From contig JAGWPI010000181.1 in NCBI GenBank assembly GCA_028877005.1, positions 1 through 6,238 of the forward strand: a stretch of DNA of 6,238 bases. The letters are read 5' to 3'. Below the pieces are notes generated by a model, which was given only the letters and a program-made list of their open reading frames with translations, did no database searches and had not been told where the DNA came from. This document shows positions 1-6,183 of this stretch, in pieces (position 1 is the first letter of the stretch; each line of letters starts with the position of its first letter). This stretch comes from Bacteroidota bacterium. GTDB taxonomy: Bacteria; Bacteroidota; Bacteroidia; Chitinophagales; Chitinophagaceae. Both the position numbers and the translations under genes were made by a program.

Positions 1-195
1 ACCTACATCGCAAATAATAAAATCAGGATTAGGAATAATTGGGTCATTTAATAAAGGTATTACTGTTTCTAATCCCCTTCCGGTTACAAATACTAGTTTA
101 AAGTTATTGTTTTTCCTAATAAGTCTATAAAGCTTTTGTTTGTCAATGCTTTTTCCACCTAAAAATGTTCCGTCTAAATCAGTTGCTAATATCAT
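1..195 (-). CDS. HAD-IIB family sugar-phosphate phosphatase, N-terminal part (sucrose-phosphate-phosphatase-like), cut by the window edge
   Basis: Reading down from the ATG at 195-193 gives 65 uninterrupted codons to the window edge, so the C-terminal part lies outside. The start reads MILATDLDGTFLGG, which holds HAD motif I (DxDGT, nucleophile Asp6 and acid/base Asp8). HAD motif II follows as VFVTGR (Thr38, Arg40), and then PDFIICDVG at 57-65. The order DLDGT, VTGR, PDFIIxxVG is typical of the sucrose-6-phosphate phosphatase / mannosyl-3-phosphoglycerate phosphatase branch of HAD type IIB, soluble enzymes that dephosphorylate sugar phosphates. The substrate cannot be read from this fragment. 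The cap domain and motifs III and IV are not visible. The start is 12 bp after the stop of the GpsA-type gene, so the two are very probably co-transcribed. No Shine-Dalgarno is seen. Cof-like or trehalose-phosphate phosphatase relatives remain possible. Confidence 0.85.
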   Translation of the reverse strand, partial: MILATDLDGTFLGGKSIDKQKLYRLIRKNNNFKLVFVTGRGLETVIPLLNDPIIPNPDFIICDVG

Positions 196-207
196 AGTCA
201 ATTCAGT

Positions 208-1197
208 TTATTGCAATTGTTGTTCTAATAATTTTATTTCGTGGTAAGGGTTAGCGTGAAGATGTAGCATACGATAAACACTATTAATTACAGGTATATG
301 TAATTTTAATGGTTGAATAATTGTATGCAATTCTTTTGAAGCATAATATCCTTCCGCAACCATTTCCATCATTTGTAATGCTTTACGAACCTGTATACCT
401 CTGCCAACTAATTTTCCTAAGGTTCGATTGCGGCTAAAATCAGAATATGCAGTAGTTAGTAAATCCCCAAAATAAACCGAGTCAAAATAATCTCGGTTAT
501 AGGGCGCTAATGCATTTACAATTTTTTGTATTTCACGCATAGCATTACTGGTAAGAACAGCTTTAAAATTATCGCCATATTGTAAACTATCTGCTATACC
601 ATTGGCTATGGCTACAATGTTTTTTAAGATGGCCACATATTCTACACCCAGAGGATCATTGTTAGCAATTGTTTTTATATAAGGTAGTTGTAAATTTTTT
701 TGTAGTTGATCTACCAATTCCGTTGTATTTCCTGCTATGGTTACGTAAGTGTATCTACGTTGTGCAATTTCTTCTGCATGGCAAGGACCACTTAGTACCA
801 TACAATTATGATCCAGTTCAAGCGTTTCACGGAAATAAGTTCCGGGTATTTTACCTGTTCCGGGTACAAATCCTTTAATAGAAACAAGTACCTGTTTTTG
901 CTTGAACCATTCCGGATTTAATGATTGAATGGCAGATTGAACAAAAGCAGCGGGAACGGCAAAAATAACCCAATTTACATTTCTCAGCGCTTCCTGCGCA
1001 TGTGTAGTAGGGTGTATAAAATTTATGTCTAAGTCGGCCTGACTAAGATATCGCGGGTTTCGTTTGTTTGTAACAATATATTCAGCTTGTTTTTTATTTC
1101 GAACAAGCCATGATATTGAATTACCGCTTTCTGCAAAAATTTTTACTAATGCCGTTGCCCAACTGCCACTTCCTATTACGGCAATTTTTTCGGGCAT
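208..1197 (-). CDS. gpsA: NAD(P)-dependent glycerol-3-phosphate dehydrogenase
   Basis: Cytosolic enzyme reducing dihydroxyacetone phosphate to sn-glycerol-3-phosphate, normally the entry to glycerophospholipids. The 329 aa match the family length. A Rossmann dinucleotide-binding motif GSGSWATA lies at 9-16. SIKG at 106-109 carries the conserved Lys108. SGPCHAEE at 136-143 is the GPS(F/H)AxE family motif, with Cys139 in place of the usual Ser. The helical C-terminal domain holds LKNIVAIANGIADSL (191-205) with catalytic-type Lys192, then GDNFKA (208-213), and SRNR at 255-258 before a Gly-rich LGKLVGRG. The ATG at 1197 places the Rossmann motif where the family expects it. The gene lies 139 bp after the permease stop and 12 bp before a sugar-phosphate-type HAD phosphatase. 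It may be ordinary housekeeping, or may feed glycerol-3-phosphate to a neighbouring glycosyltransferase (inference). The family assignment is secure. Confidence 0.95.
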   Translation of the reverse strand: MPEKIAVIGSGSWATALVKIFAESGNSISWLVRNKKQAEYIVTNKRNPRYLSQADLDINFIHPTTHAQEALRNVNWVIFAVPAAFVQSAIQSLNPEWFKQKQVLVSIKGFVPGTGKIPGTYFRETLELDHNCMVLSGPCHAEEIAQRRYTYVTIAGNTTELVDQLQKNLQLPYIKTIANNDPLGVEYVAILKNIVAIANGIADSLQYGDNFKAVLTSNAMREIQKIVNALAPYNRDYFDSVYFGDLLTTAYSDFSRNRTLGKLVGRGIQVRKALQMMEMVAEGYYASKELHTIIQPLKLHIPVINSVYRMLHLHANPYHEIKLLEQQLQ

Positions 1198-1336
1198 TCT
1201 AAATAAATTAATAAAAAAACAAATAAGATATATGTAAAGTTAGCTTTTTTTGATACAAAAAGATATTAGAATTATATTAGAAAGTATGGTGAAAATATAT
1301 AGTAGCCTTTGTTAAACGTGATTTTAATTATATGTT
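1198..1336. other. 139-bp intergenic gap before the gpsA-type gene
   Basis: Very AT-rich, without a credible small gene. No hairpin with a GC core follows the permease stop. On the minus strand a TATATTTT (about 1300-1293) is one base off TAnnTTTG, but no clear -33 element goes with it. The 12-bp spacer of the next pair suggests that any promoter here would drive both gpsA and the HAD phosphatase. Confidence 0.3.
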
Positions 1337-2653
1337 TTAATTAAACATACTATTTAAAATTAATACGCCAATTAATCCTAAGACAGATACAATACTTTCC
1401 ATAACTGTCCATGCTTTAAACGTTTCTTTTATGCTAACGTTAAAATATTCTTTAAACATCCAAAATCCGGGATCATTTACATGAGAAAAAAATAAACTGC
1501 CAGCACCAATAGATAATACCATAAAATTTGGATTAATACCTTGTGTTGTAATATAAGGTAATAGTATTCCGGCGGTAGTTAAACCTGCTACAGTTGAAGA
1601 TCCTACGCATAAACGAATTAACGCTGCAATTAACCAACCCAACACTAATGGGGGAATAGATGTTCCTTCTAATATATTGGCTATTTGATTACTAACACCA
1701 CTGTGTGTTAATATTTCTTTTAATGAGCCTGCTCCCCCTATAATTAGTAAAATCATTACTACATCTTTTGCCGCTTCTGCATAACGGTTCATGGTACTAC
1801 TTATAGATTCGATTTTTGGTGTTTTTAAATAAAAAGTAGCAGCTGCTAAGGCTATTAATAAAGCAATTGAGGGATTACCTATAAAACCTGATAACTGAAA
1901 TTGCCAACTATTGGCAGTATTGAAAGATTGAATTAGAGTAGCCAATCCAATAAGAATCACCGGAATAACCGGTACAAGAAAGCTAATAAATACACTCGGT
2001 AACTTTGTTGAATCAATTAATTGAATTTGAAATGCAGGTAAAGGTGTAGATATAATTTTTTTGAGTGATGATGAAAAAACAGGTCCTGCTATAATTACTG
2101 TTGGTATAGCTATTATAAGCCCATAAAAGAGGGTTAATCCCATGTTGGCATGAAATAATGCCACCAATGCTGAGGGAGATGGATGTGGAGGCAAAAATCC
2201 ATGGGTAACTGAAAGTGCTGCCAATAATGGTAAACCTGTAGCCACAGCCGGTAATTGATATCGATAAGTAATTGAAAAAATTAAAGGTACCATCAACACA
2301 AAACCTACTCCGTAAAATAATGGAATACCTACTACAAAGCCTGTAAGTGTTAATGCCCAAGTAATATGCTTTTTTCCGAAGGCCTGTACCAACGATTGTG
2401 CTATTTGTTGTGCTGCACCACTGGCAGCAACTTGTTTACCTAGCATGGCTCCTAATACAATTATGATGACTAGTGAACCCAGCATATCGCCCATTCCCTT
2501 TTCAATTGAAGTGATAATTGAATTGAGTGGTAGTTGTAAAAACAATCCCGCTAGTATACATACTACCATAAAAGCTAAGAACGTATTTATTTTAGCCCAG
2601 CTAATGAGCAAAATAAGTAATACAATAGCAATAAATACAATAAAAATAGACAT
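1337..2653 (-). CDS. GntP-family permease (gluconate:H+ symporter type)
   Basis: Polytopic inner-membrane transporter of 438 aa, about the same length as characterised GntP/GntT gluconate permeases. The N-terminus is a hydrophobic helix (MSIFIVFIAIVLLILLISWA), followed by repeated hydrophobic segments to the end. Family signatures are clear: HGFLPPHPSP at 151-160, a GGAGSLKEIL segment at 306-315, GSSTVAGLTTAGILLP at 351-366, and SHVNDPGFWMFKEYF at 390-404. GntP members take up gluconate and related sugar acids or hydroxy acids with protons. The exact substrate cannot be read from sequence, and no gluconate kinase is visible here. The start is 22 bp after the stop of the GT4 gene, which points to co-transcription. 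Glycerate, glucosylglycerate or a hexonate would each be a plausible substrate in this context (inference). No truncation or frameshift is seen. Confidence 0.94.
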   Translation of the reverse strand: MSIFIVFIAIVLLILLISWAKINTFLAFMVVCILAGLFLQLPLNSIITSIEKGMGDMLGSLVIIIVLGAMLGKQVAASGAAQQIAQSLVQAFGKKHITWALTLTGFVVGIPLFYGVGFVLMVPLIFSITYRYQLPAVATGLPLLAALSVTHGFLPPHPSPSALVALFHANMGLTLFYGLIIAIPTVIIAGPVFSSSLKKIISTPLPAFQIQLIDSTKLPSVFISFLVPVIPVILIGLATLIQSFNTANSWQFQLSGFIGNPSIALLIALAAATFYLKTPKIESISSTMNRYAEAAKDVVMILLIIGGAGSLKEILTHSGVSNQIANILEGTSIPPLVLGWLIAALIRLCVGSSTVAGLTTAGILLPYITTQGINPNFMVLSIGAGSLFFSHVNDPGFWMFKEYFNVSIKETFKAWTVMESIVSVLGLIGVLILNSMFN

Positions 2654-2675
2654 ATTAATTATCTGTTATATTCAA

Positions 2676-3659
2676 TTAATCCCAGGCTAAAAACTTTTCT
2701 TGTTGAATGGATAATAATTGTGGTGCTTTTGTATGGAGTTGTTGACCATTCATCACCTTTTCGTATTTTTCAATATATGCATCTGCCATTTTATCGGCAT
2801 TAAATACATCTCTTGCATATTCATGACAACGGATGCGGCTATAAGTATCACTATTCTCAATGGCCTTTGATAATTCTTGAGAACTACTGCTTAAAAAGCC
2901 TACATCCGATTGTATAATTTCGGGTAAAGATCCGTAAGGAGTTCCAAAAACCGGACAACCAAAATATAAACTTTCCGTTAAAGCAATACCAAATGGCTCG
3001 TGCCAGCGCACGGGAAATACCAATCCTTTGGATTGGGTTAATAAGCGATATTTTTCTTCGCCACCTACCATTCCATAAAAATGAATACGCGGGCTGAAAG
3101 TGAAACGAAAACCCATTCTAAAATTTAATCGATTGCCACCCAATACCATTAATTCTTCTTTTTTGGTTAACAAAATGGAATGAATAGCTCCTTTTACATT
3201 TTTTACCCGCCATGCCGCATCGCCTAAAAAATGGAACTGTTTCCTTTCATTGTTTAAATCAGGCTTTCCGTAATCTTCCCAATCCATACCGTTGTAAACA
3301 AAAGAATTGGAGCCAAAGCGTGCTGCATGATTTTTTGAAACAAACACAGTGTTTACATCTAATAGGGTAGCGTCATTTACATTACCATGCATTGTAAAAA
3401 TATATGGTTTTATAATTTTTTCGTTCGGCAACATGTTAAAGTGCACAACATCTGCACTATCCGGAATTTGTTCATTCCACGATTTTTCCGGGTTATAGTT
3501 AATAATATTGGCAAAGGATGAAGTAGAACCATTAGATACAAGAAAACTTACTTGGTGGCCTTTTTTTGTTAGTGCTTTTCCAAGATGCCAAATAACGCGT
3601 TCTATTCCACCATACTTTAGTACAGGAATTTTAGCGTTGTGTACAATTACAATATGCAT
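2676..3659 (-). CDS. GT4-family glycosyltransferase (GT-B fold, retaining), acceptor unknown
   Basis: A compact 327-aa glycosyltransferase without membrane segments. The N-terminal acceptor domain begins with a Rossmann strand and YGGIERV at 16-22, the glycine-rich loop common in GT4 enzymes, followed by GHQVSFLVS and THG-like TMHGN at 89-93. The C-terminal donor domain has FHFLGDAAWRVKNVKG (142-157), whose Arg151 and Lys156 sit where GT4 enzymes usually bind the donor diphosphate. RWHEPFGIALTE at 218-229 is the E-x7-E signature (Glu221, Glu229), and GSLPEI follows at 243-248. The acceptor is not predictable. Being short, soluble and next to a permease rather than a Wzx/Wzy set, it could glycosylate a small molecule. 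A cell-surface glycan or lipid acceptor is the alternative. It is followed at 22 bp by the GntP-type permease and preceded by a 157-bp gap that may hold a promoter. Confidence 0.92.
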   Translation of the reverse strand: MHIVIVHNAKIPVLKYGGIERVIWHLGKALTKKGHQVSFLVSNGSTSSFANIINYNPEKSWNEQIPDSADVVHFNMLPNEKIIKPYIFTMHGNVNDATLLDVNTVFVSKNHAARFGSNSFVYNGMDWEDYGKPDLNNERKQFHFLGDAAWRVKNVKGAIHSILLTKKEELMVLGGNRLNFRMGFRFTFSPRIHFYGMVGGEEKYRLLTQSKGLVFPVRWHEPFGIALTESLYFGCPVFGTPYGSLPEIIQSDVGFLSSSSQELSKAIENSDTYSRIRCHEYARDVFNADKMADAYIEKYEKVMNGQQLHTKAPQLLSIQQEKFLAWD

Positions 3660-3816
3660 ATTGTGAAAGTTAAAAGATTTAAAAGTAATGATAAAAATAT
3701 TGCCAGTTAAAAAAGGCGCTCAGAAAATAAAATAGATTTTGGCATCAAACAAAAAGTTCATTGTTTAAATGCATTAGTACTATATGCGGATTGTTGGAGA
3801 AAATTGAAACAAAAAT
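3660..3816. other. 157-bp intergenic gap before the GT4 gene
   Basis: AT-rich sequence with no open reading frame worth calling. It is long enough for a promoter for the GT4-permease pair. On the minus strand a TTTGTTTG stretch (around 3745-3755) could be part of an upstream element, but no TAnnTTTG lies at the usual distance. A short GCC/GGC pairing around a T-rich loop (3700-3718) is too small to call a terminator. Confidence 0.3.
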
Positions 3817-4542
3817 TTATTGAATCAGTTTATACAATGTAAAGATGCCGGTTAATAAAATTAAAATAAGTACTATTTTTTTAAACTGTTTTTCAGAAAC
3901 ATGTTGTAAAATAATTTTGCCTGCATAAGTACCTATTATACTGATTACAAGTAATAAGGGTATTAAATATAAGTCGTGTTGGTGTACAAATCCATTTTGC
4001 CAATATACAATACTTCTAGAAGCATCAATACCAAGGTCAACCACGGCAGAGGTGGCAATAAACACATTGGTATTTAGTTGGAAAGCACTGAAAACTAATG
4101 CTCTAATTGCACCTCCTGTTCCTACTATACCTGCAATAAAACCAGATAATGTACCCCCACTTATAGCGTTTATTTTAGTGGGATTAATTGTAACATCATT
4201 AAACCACAAAAAGAATATGCTGGTTATCATTAAGAAAACAGATAATGCAACTTCTAAAGTATGGCTGTTAATATATTTTGTTAACCATGCACCTAACACT
4301 ACAAAAAGTACAGCAGGTATACCCAGATAAATCAATAGCATAGTATTGATTCCTTTTCTGAAAAAGGCAATTTTAGTTAGATTACTTGAAACGTGGAATA
4401 AAGCTGTAATGCCTAAAACAGATTCGAAGTCTAAAAAATAAGTAGCTATTGGAACAAAAAATAACGAAGAACCAAAACCACCAACTGTTCCGGCAATTTC
4501 AGCTATAAGTGCCAATGTTAAAAACAAAAATAAATTATCCAA
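3817..4542 (-). CDS. TauE/SafE-family transmembrane transporter, TTG start
   Basis: A 241-aa polytopic inner-membrane protein. The two-fold repeat of the TauE/SafE (COG0730-type) family is visible. The first half carries a small-residue motif, AGTVGGFGSSLFFVP, at 17-31. The second half carries the matching SGFIAGIVGTGGAIRALVFSAF at 133-154. Hydrophobic segments fill the rest, with a short basic stretch near 217-222 before the last helix. Family members move sulfite, sulfoacetate or other small organic anions, usually outward; the substrate here is unknown. The start codon is TTG at 4542-4540 (TTG GAT AAT). An in-frame TAA lies two codons upstream, and the first internal ATG codes for residue 68, too far in to be the start, so a non-ATG start is forced. 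The gene lies 82 bp after the GT81-HAD fusion and 157 bp before the GT4 gene. Confidence 0.9.
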   Translation of the reverse strand: MDNLFLFLTLALIAEIAGTVGGFGSSLFFVPIATYFLDFESVLGITALFHVSSNLTKIAFFRKGINTMLLIYLGIPAVLFVVLGAWLTKYINSHTLEVALSVFLMITSIFFLWFNDVTINPTKINAISGGTLSGFIAGIVGTGGAIRALVFSAFQLNTNVFIATSAVVDLGIDASRSIVYWQNGFVHQHDLYLIPLLLVISIIGTYAGKIILQHVSEKQFKKIVLILILLTGIFTLYKLIQ

Positions 4543-4563
4543 AATTTAAATATTTTTTAACGC

Positions 4564-4611
4564 CTACATTAAGTTTAAAACTATAAAGGCAATAATAATT
4601 TAATGATGTAG
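4564..4611 (-). repeat. Imperfect inverted repeat between the GT81-HAD fusion and the TauE/SafE gene
   Basis: On the plus strand CTACATTAA (4564-4572) faces TTAATGATGTAG (4600-4611). The arms are complementary apart from a three-base bulge. In minus-strand RNA this could make a weak, AT-rich hairpin 13 nt after the fusion stop, with no clean GC core and no U-tract directly after the stem. It may be a weak attenuator, an RNA-processing or stability element, or chance in AT-rich DNA. The rest of this 82-bp gap shows nothing recognisable. Confidence 0.25.
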
Positions 4612-4624
4612 TAAATTTTATCTG

Positions 4625-6004
4625 TTATTTGGCTACTTTTAGTAAATCTTCAAACATTTTATTGGTAATAATAATATCTGCATGGTGGTTAACTAATTCG
4701 TCTTTTGAGCAAAAAGCCACACCCATGCCGGCTTCTTTAATCATGCATAAATCATTTAAACTGTTACCTACAGCAATTGTATTTTCTCGTTTAATTTGGT
4801 GTTTTTCTAAAATTGCCAGCATAGCATTTGTTTTGCATATGGTATGTTTACATAAGCTGTTTTTTTGACTAAACCAAAATGATGGAATTTTCACTTCGCC
4901 GGTACAGATGCTTTTGGAAAATTCTAACTCATTGCCCAACGAAAAGTGCATACCTAATTGATGTTTAATATGGTTTGAGATGCAATCAAAACTTTCGGAT
5001 ATAATACCAATCAGGTATCCACGTGTTTTTAATTCTGCTATTATTGTTATAGCATCTTCTACAATTGGAATTTCATCGGCAATTTGTATCAATTCTGCAA
5101 TTGATTTTCCCTTGAGCAAATTGGCCATTTTTTTGGTCAGTATTATTGGGTCGGGTTCTTTTGCCCGAATATCCATCAGTTCTTTTTTTAAATGAAACTT
5201 TGTGGCAAAAGCCTCTATAAAACTGCCTTTCAGTAAAGTATTATCCATATCAAATAAAATTAGTTTCTTATTTTCAGGAATATATTCTGTTAAGGCAAAC
5301 TCCATTTGAGAGCGTATTTCATTCATTACTGAAAGTTCTTCTAAATTATAATGTGCATTTTTTGTATTGGCTGCTTTTATAATAATAGTTTGTGCTACCT
5401 CTTTACTCATTTTACCTAATGCATGCCAAGGCTTACTTTTGTTTTCAATGTAACCAATTTCAACTTCTTTCATCCTAACGTGCATGAGGTACATATCTAT
5501 TAAAATACCTATGTCTACACCATAATCATCCCTAAAATCTATTTGTTGAAACAGTGTTTTTTTTCCGGCAATCATGCCGCTTAGCGGTTGACTAAAGCGC
5601 ATTAAATCGGGAAAAAAAATACTTAATAAGGGTTTAGCCACCAGCTCAGTAACTCTGCCGGCATTTCTGTTAAAAGATGATTTTACAAAATCAACTTCAT
5701 TTTGAATAATGGGCTGTGCCAATAATGCGATGGTGAAATGTGGATATGGATCTATATCGCCGTCTAAAAATAAAACAATTTCATTTTTGGAATATAAAAC
5801 GCCATCTTTCATAGAAGCACCCTTACCTAATTTGGTACTGGTAATTACTTTAGCCCCAGACTTTTTTGCCAATGCAACTGTATTGTCTGTAGATTGATCA
5901 TCTACTACAATTACTTCTGTTACCAAAGGATCTGAATAGGCAAATTTTACTACAGCTGTAATATGTTCTGCTTCATTTAATGTAGGAATGATAACTGTAA
6001 CCAT
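4625..6004 (-). CDS. Fused GpgS-like (GT81) glucosyl-3-phosphoglycerate synthase and SerB-like HAD phosphatase; probable bifunctional glucosylglycerate synthase
   Basis: A 459-aa two-domain cytosolic enzyme. Residues 1 to about 212 form a GT-A domain: VTVIIPTLNEAEH (2-14), VIVVDDQSTDNT (31-42), GKGASMKDG (60-68), and a metal/nucleotide-binding D81-G-D83. GRVTELVAKPLL (116-127), FFPDLMRFSQPLSG (130-143), DYGVDIGILID (160-170) and a C-terminal His194 in KPWHALGKMS follow the layout of glucosyl-3-phosphoglycerate synthases, where the Gly-Arg-Val-Thr stretch contacts 3-phosphoglycerate and Asp and His hold the metal. After a linker (about 213-246), the rest is a HAD type IB phosphatase like SerB: motif I FDMDNTLL with Asp252 and Asp254, motif II Ser336 in GIISES, NELEF (358-362), motif III Lys391 and motif IV VGNSLNDLCM (412-421). 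In motif IV the usual first Asp is Asn414. The pairing suggests NDP-glucose plus 3-phosphoglycerate to glucosyl-3-phosphoglycerate, then dephosphorylation to glucosylglycerate. Mannosylglycerate is the main alternative. The frame is open throughout, so this is a real fusion. The ATG at 6004 directly precedes the first strand. Confidence 0.85.
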   Translation of the reverse strand: MVTVIIPTLNEAEHITAVVKFAYSDPLVTEVIVVDDQSTDNTVALAKKSGAKVITSTKLGKGASMKDGVLYSKNEIVLFLDGDIDPYPHFTIALLAQPIIQNEVDFVKSSFNRNAGRVTELVAKPLLSIFFPDLMRFSQPLSGMIAGKKTLFQQIDFRDDYGVDIGILIDMYLMHVRMKEVEIGYIENKSKPWHALGKMSKEVAQTIIIKAANTKNAHYNLEELSVMNEIRSQMEFALTEYIPENKKLILFDMDNTLLKGSFIEAFATKFHLKKELMDIRAKEPDPIILTKKMANLLKGKSIAELIQIADEIPIVEDAITIIAELKTRGYLIGIISESFDCISNHIKHQLGMHFSLGNELEFSKSICTGEVKIPSFWFSQKNSLCKHTICKTNAMLAILEKHQIKRENTIAVGNSLNDLCMIKEAGMGVAFCSKDELVNHHADIIITNKMFEDLLKVAK

Positions 6005-6128
6005 ATGTAATTGTTTTAAAAGAGGGATGCTGTTGTTGGGTTTTGCCCTAATTGGATAGCTTGAAAGGTAGTTATTAAAAATTAATTAATTTCATTAAAA
6101 AAACAAAAAAGTGTTGCATATGGTATAT
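6005..6128 (-). promoter_or_regulatory. Leader and probable promoter region of the GT81-HAD unit
   Basis: This 124-bp stretch lies between the terminator and the start of the fusion gene, so a promoter for the minus-strand unit is expected here. The best Bacteroidota-like -7 candidate is TACCTTTC on the minus strand (6070-6063), one base off the TAnnTTTG consensus. I see no well-spaced -33 TTTG partner, although T-tracts with a TTTTTTG lie further upstream near 6100-6110. No Shine-Dalgarno precedes the ATG; the bases before it are TTTTAAAACAATTACAT. No coding potential is seen. Confidence 0.35.
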
Positions 6129-6163
6129 AAAAAAGCCCTCAGTTAACTAACCGAAGGCTTTTT
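6129..6163 (-). terminator. Rho-independent terminator for the gene entering from the right edge
   Basis: In the minus-strand transcript this forms a continuous stem of about 15 base pairs: AAAAAGCCUUCGGUU pairs with AACUGAGGGCUUUUU around an AGUU loop, and six U in total close the right arm before AUAUACC. Two pairs (6138/6155 and 6141/6152) are G-U wobbles on the minus-strand RNA. In a plus-strand RNA the same positions would be C-A and A-C mismatches, so the hairpin is better suited to minus-strand transcription. It starts 20 nt after the TAG stop at 6184 and separates that gene from the transcription unit that begins with the GT81-HAD fusion. Confidence 0.85.
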
Positions 6164-6183
6164 GCAAATGTGTTTGGTTACTT

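Noticed and set aside
669..878. Plus-strand reading frame of 69 codons within gpsA
   Set aside because: It lies wholly inside a strongly supported minus-strand gene, and its translation has no recognisable family features.
1198..1336. Firm promoter call with a -33/-7 Bacteroidota pair
   Set aside because: Only near matches to TAnnTTTG are present in very AT-rich DNA, without a correctly spaced TTTG element.
2013..2360. Second minus-strand frame of 115 codons inside the permease gene
   Set aside because: It is an out-of-frame shadow of the GntP-type gene, whose own frame carries all the family signatures.
2445..2690. Plus-strand frame opposite the 5' end of the permease gene
   Set aside because: It is a complementary-strand shadow, rich in Ile, Ser and Asn from AT bias, without any motif.
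4052..4330. Plus-strand frame of 92 codons opposite the TauE/SafE gene
   Set aside because: It is antisense to a clear membrane-protein gene, and its hydrophobic look comes from the reverse complement of transmembrane codons.
4629..5897. Several short plus-strand frames (4629-4868, 4980-5195, 5709-5897) opposite the fusion gene
   Set aside because: All are antisense to a gene with catalytic motifs across its full length, and none shows its own domain.
4625..6004. Two separate adjacent genes (GT and phosphatase) joined by a sequencing frameshift
   Set aside because: A single frame runs through both domains and the linker without stop or shift, and both domains are intact.
6141..6148. Palindrome AGTTAACT as a repressor operator
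   Set aside because: It forms the loop and top of the terminator hairpin, which explains its symmetry.
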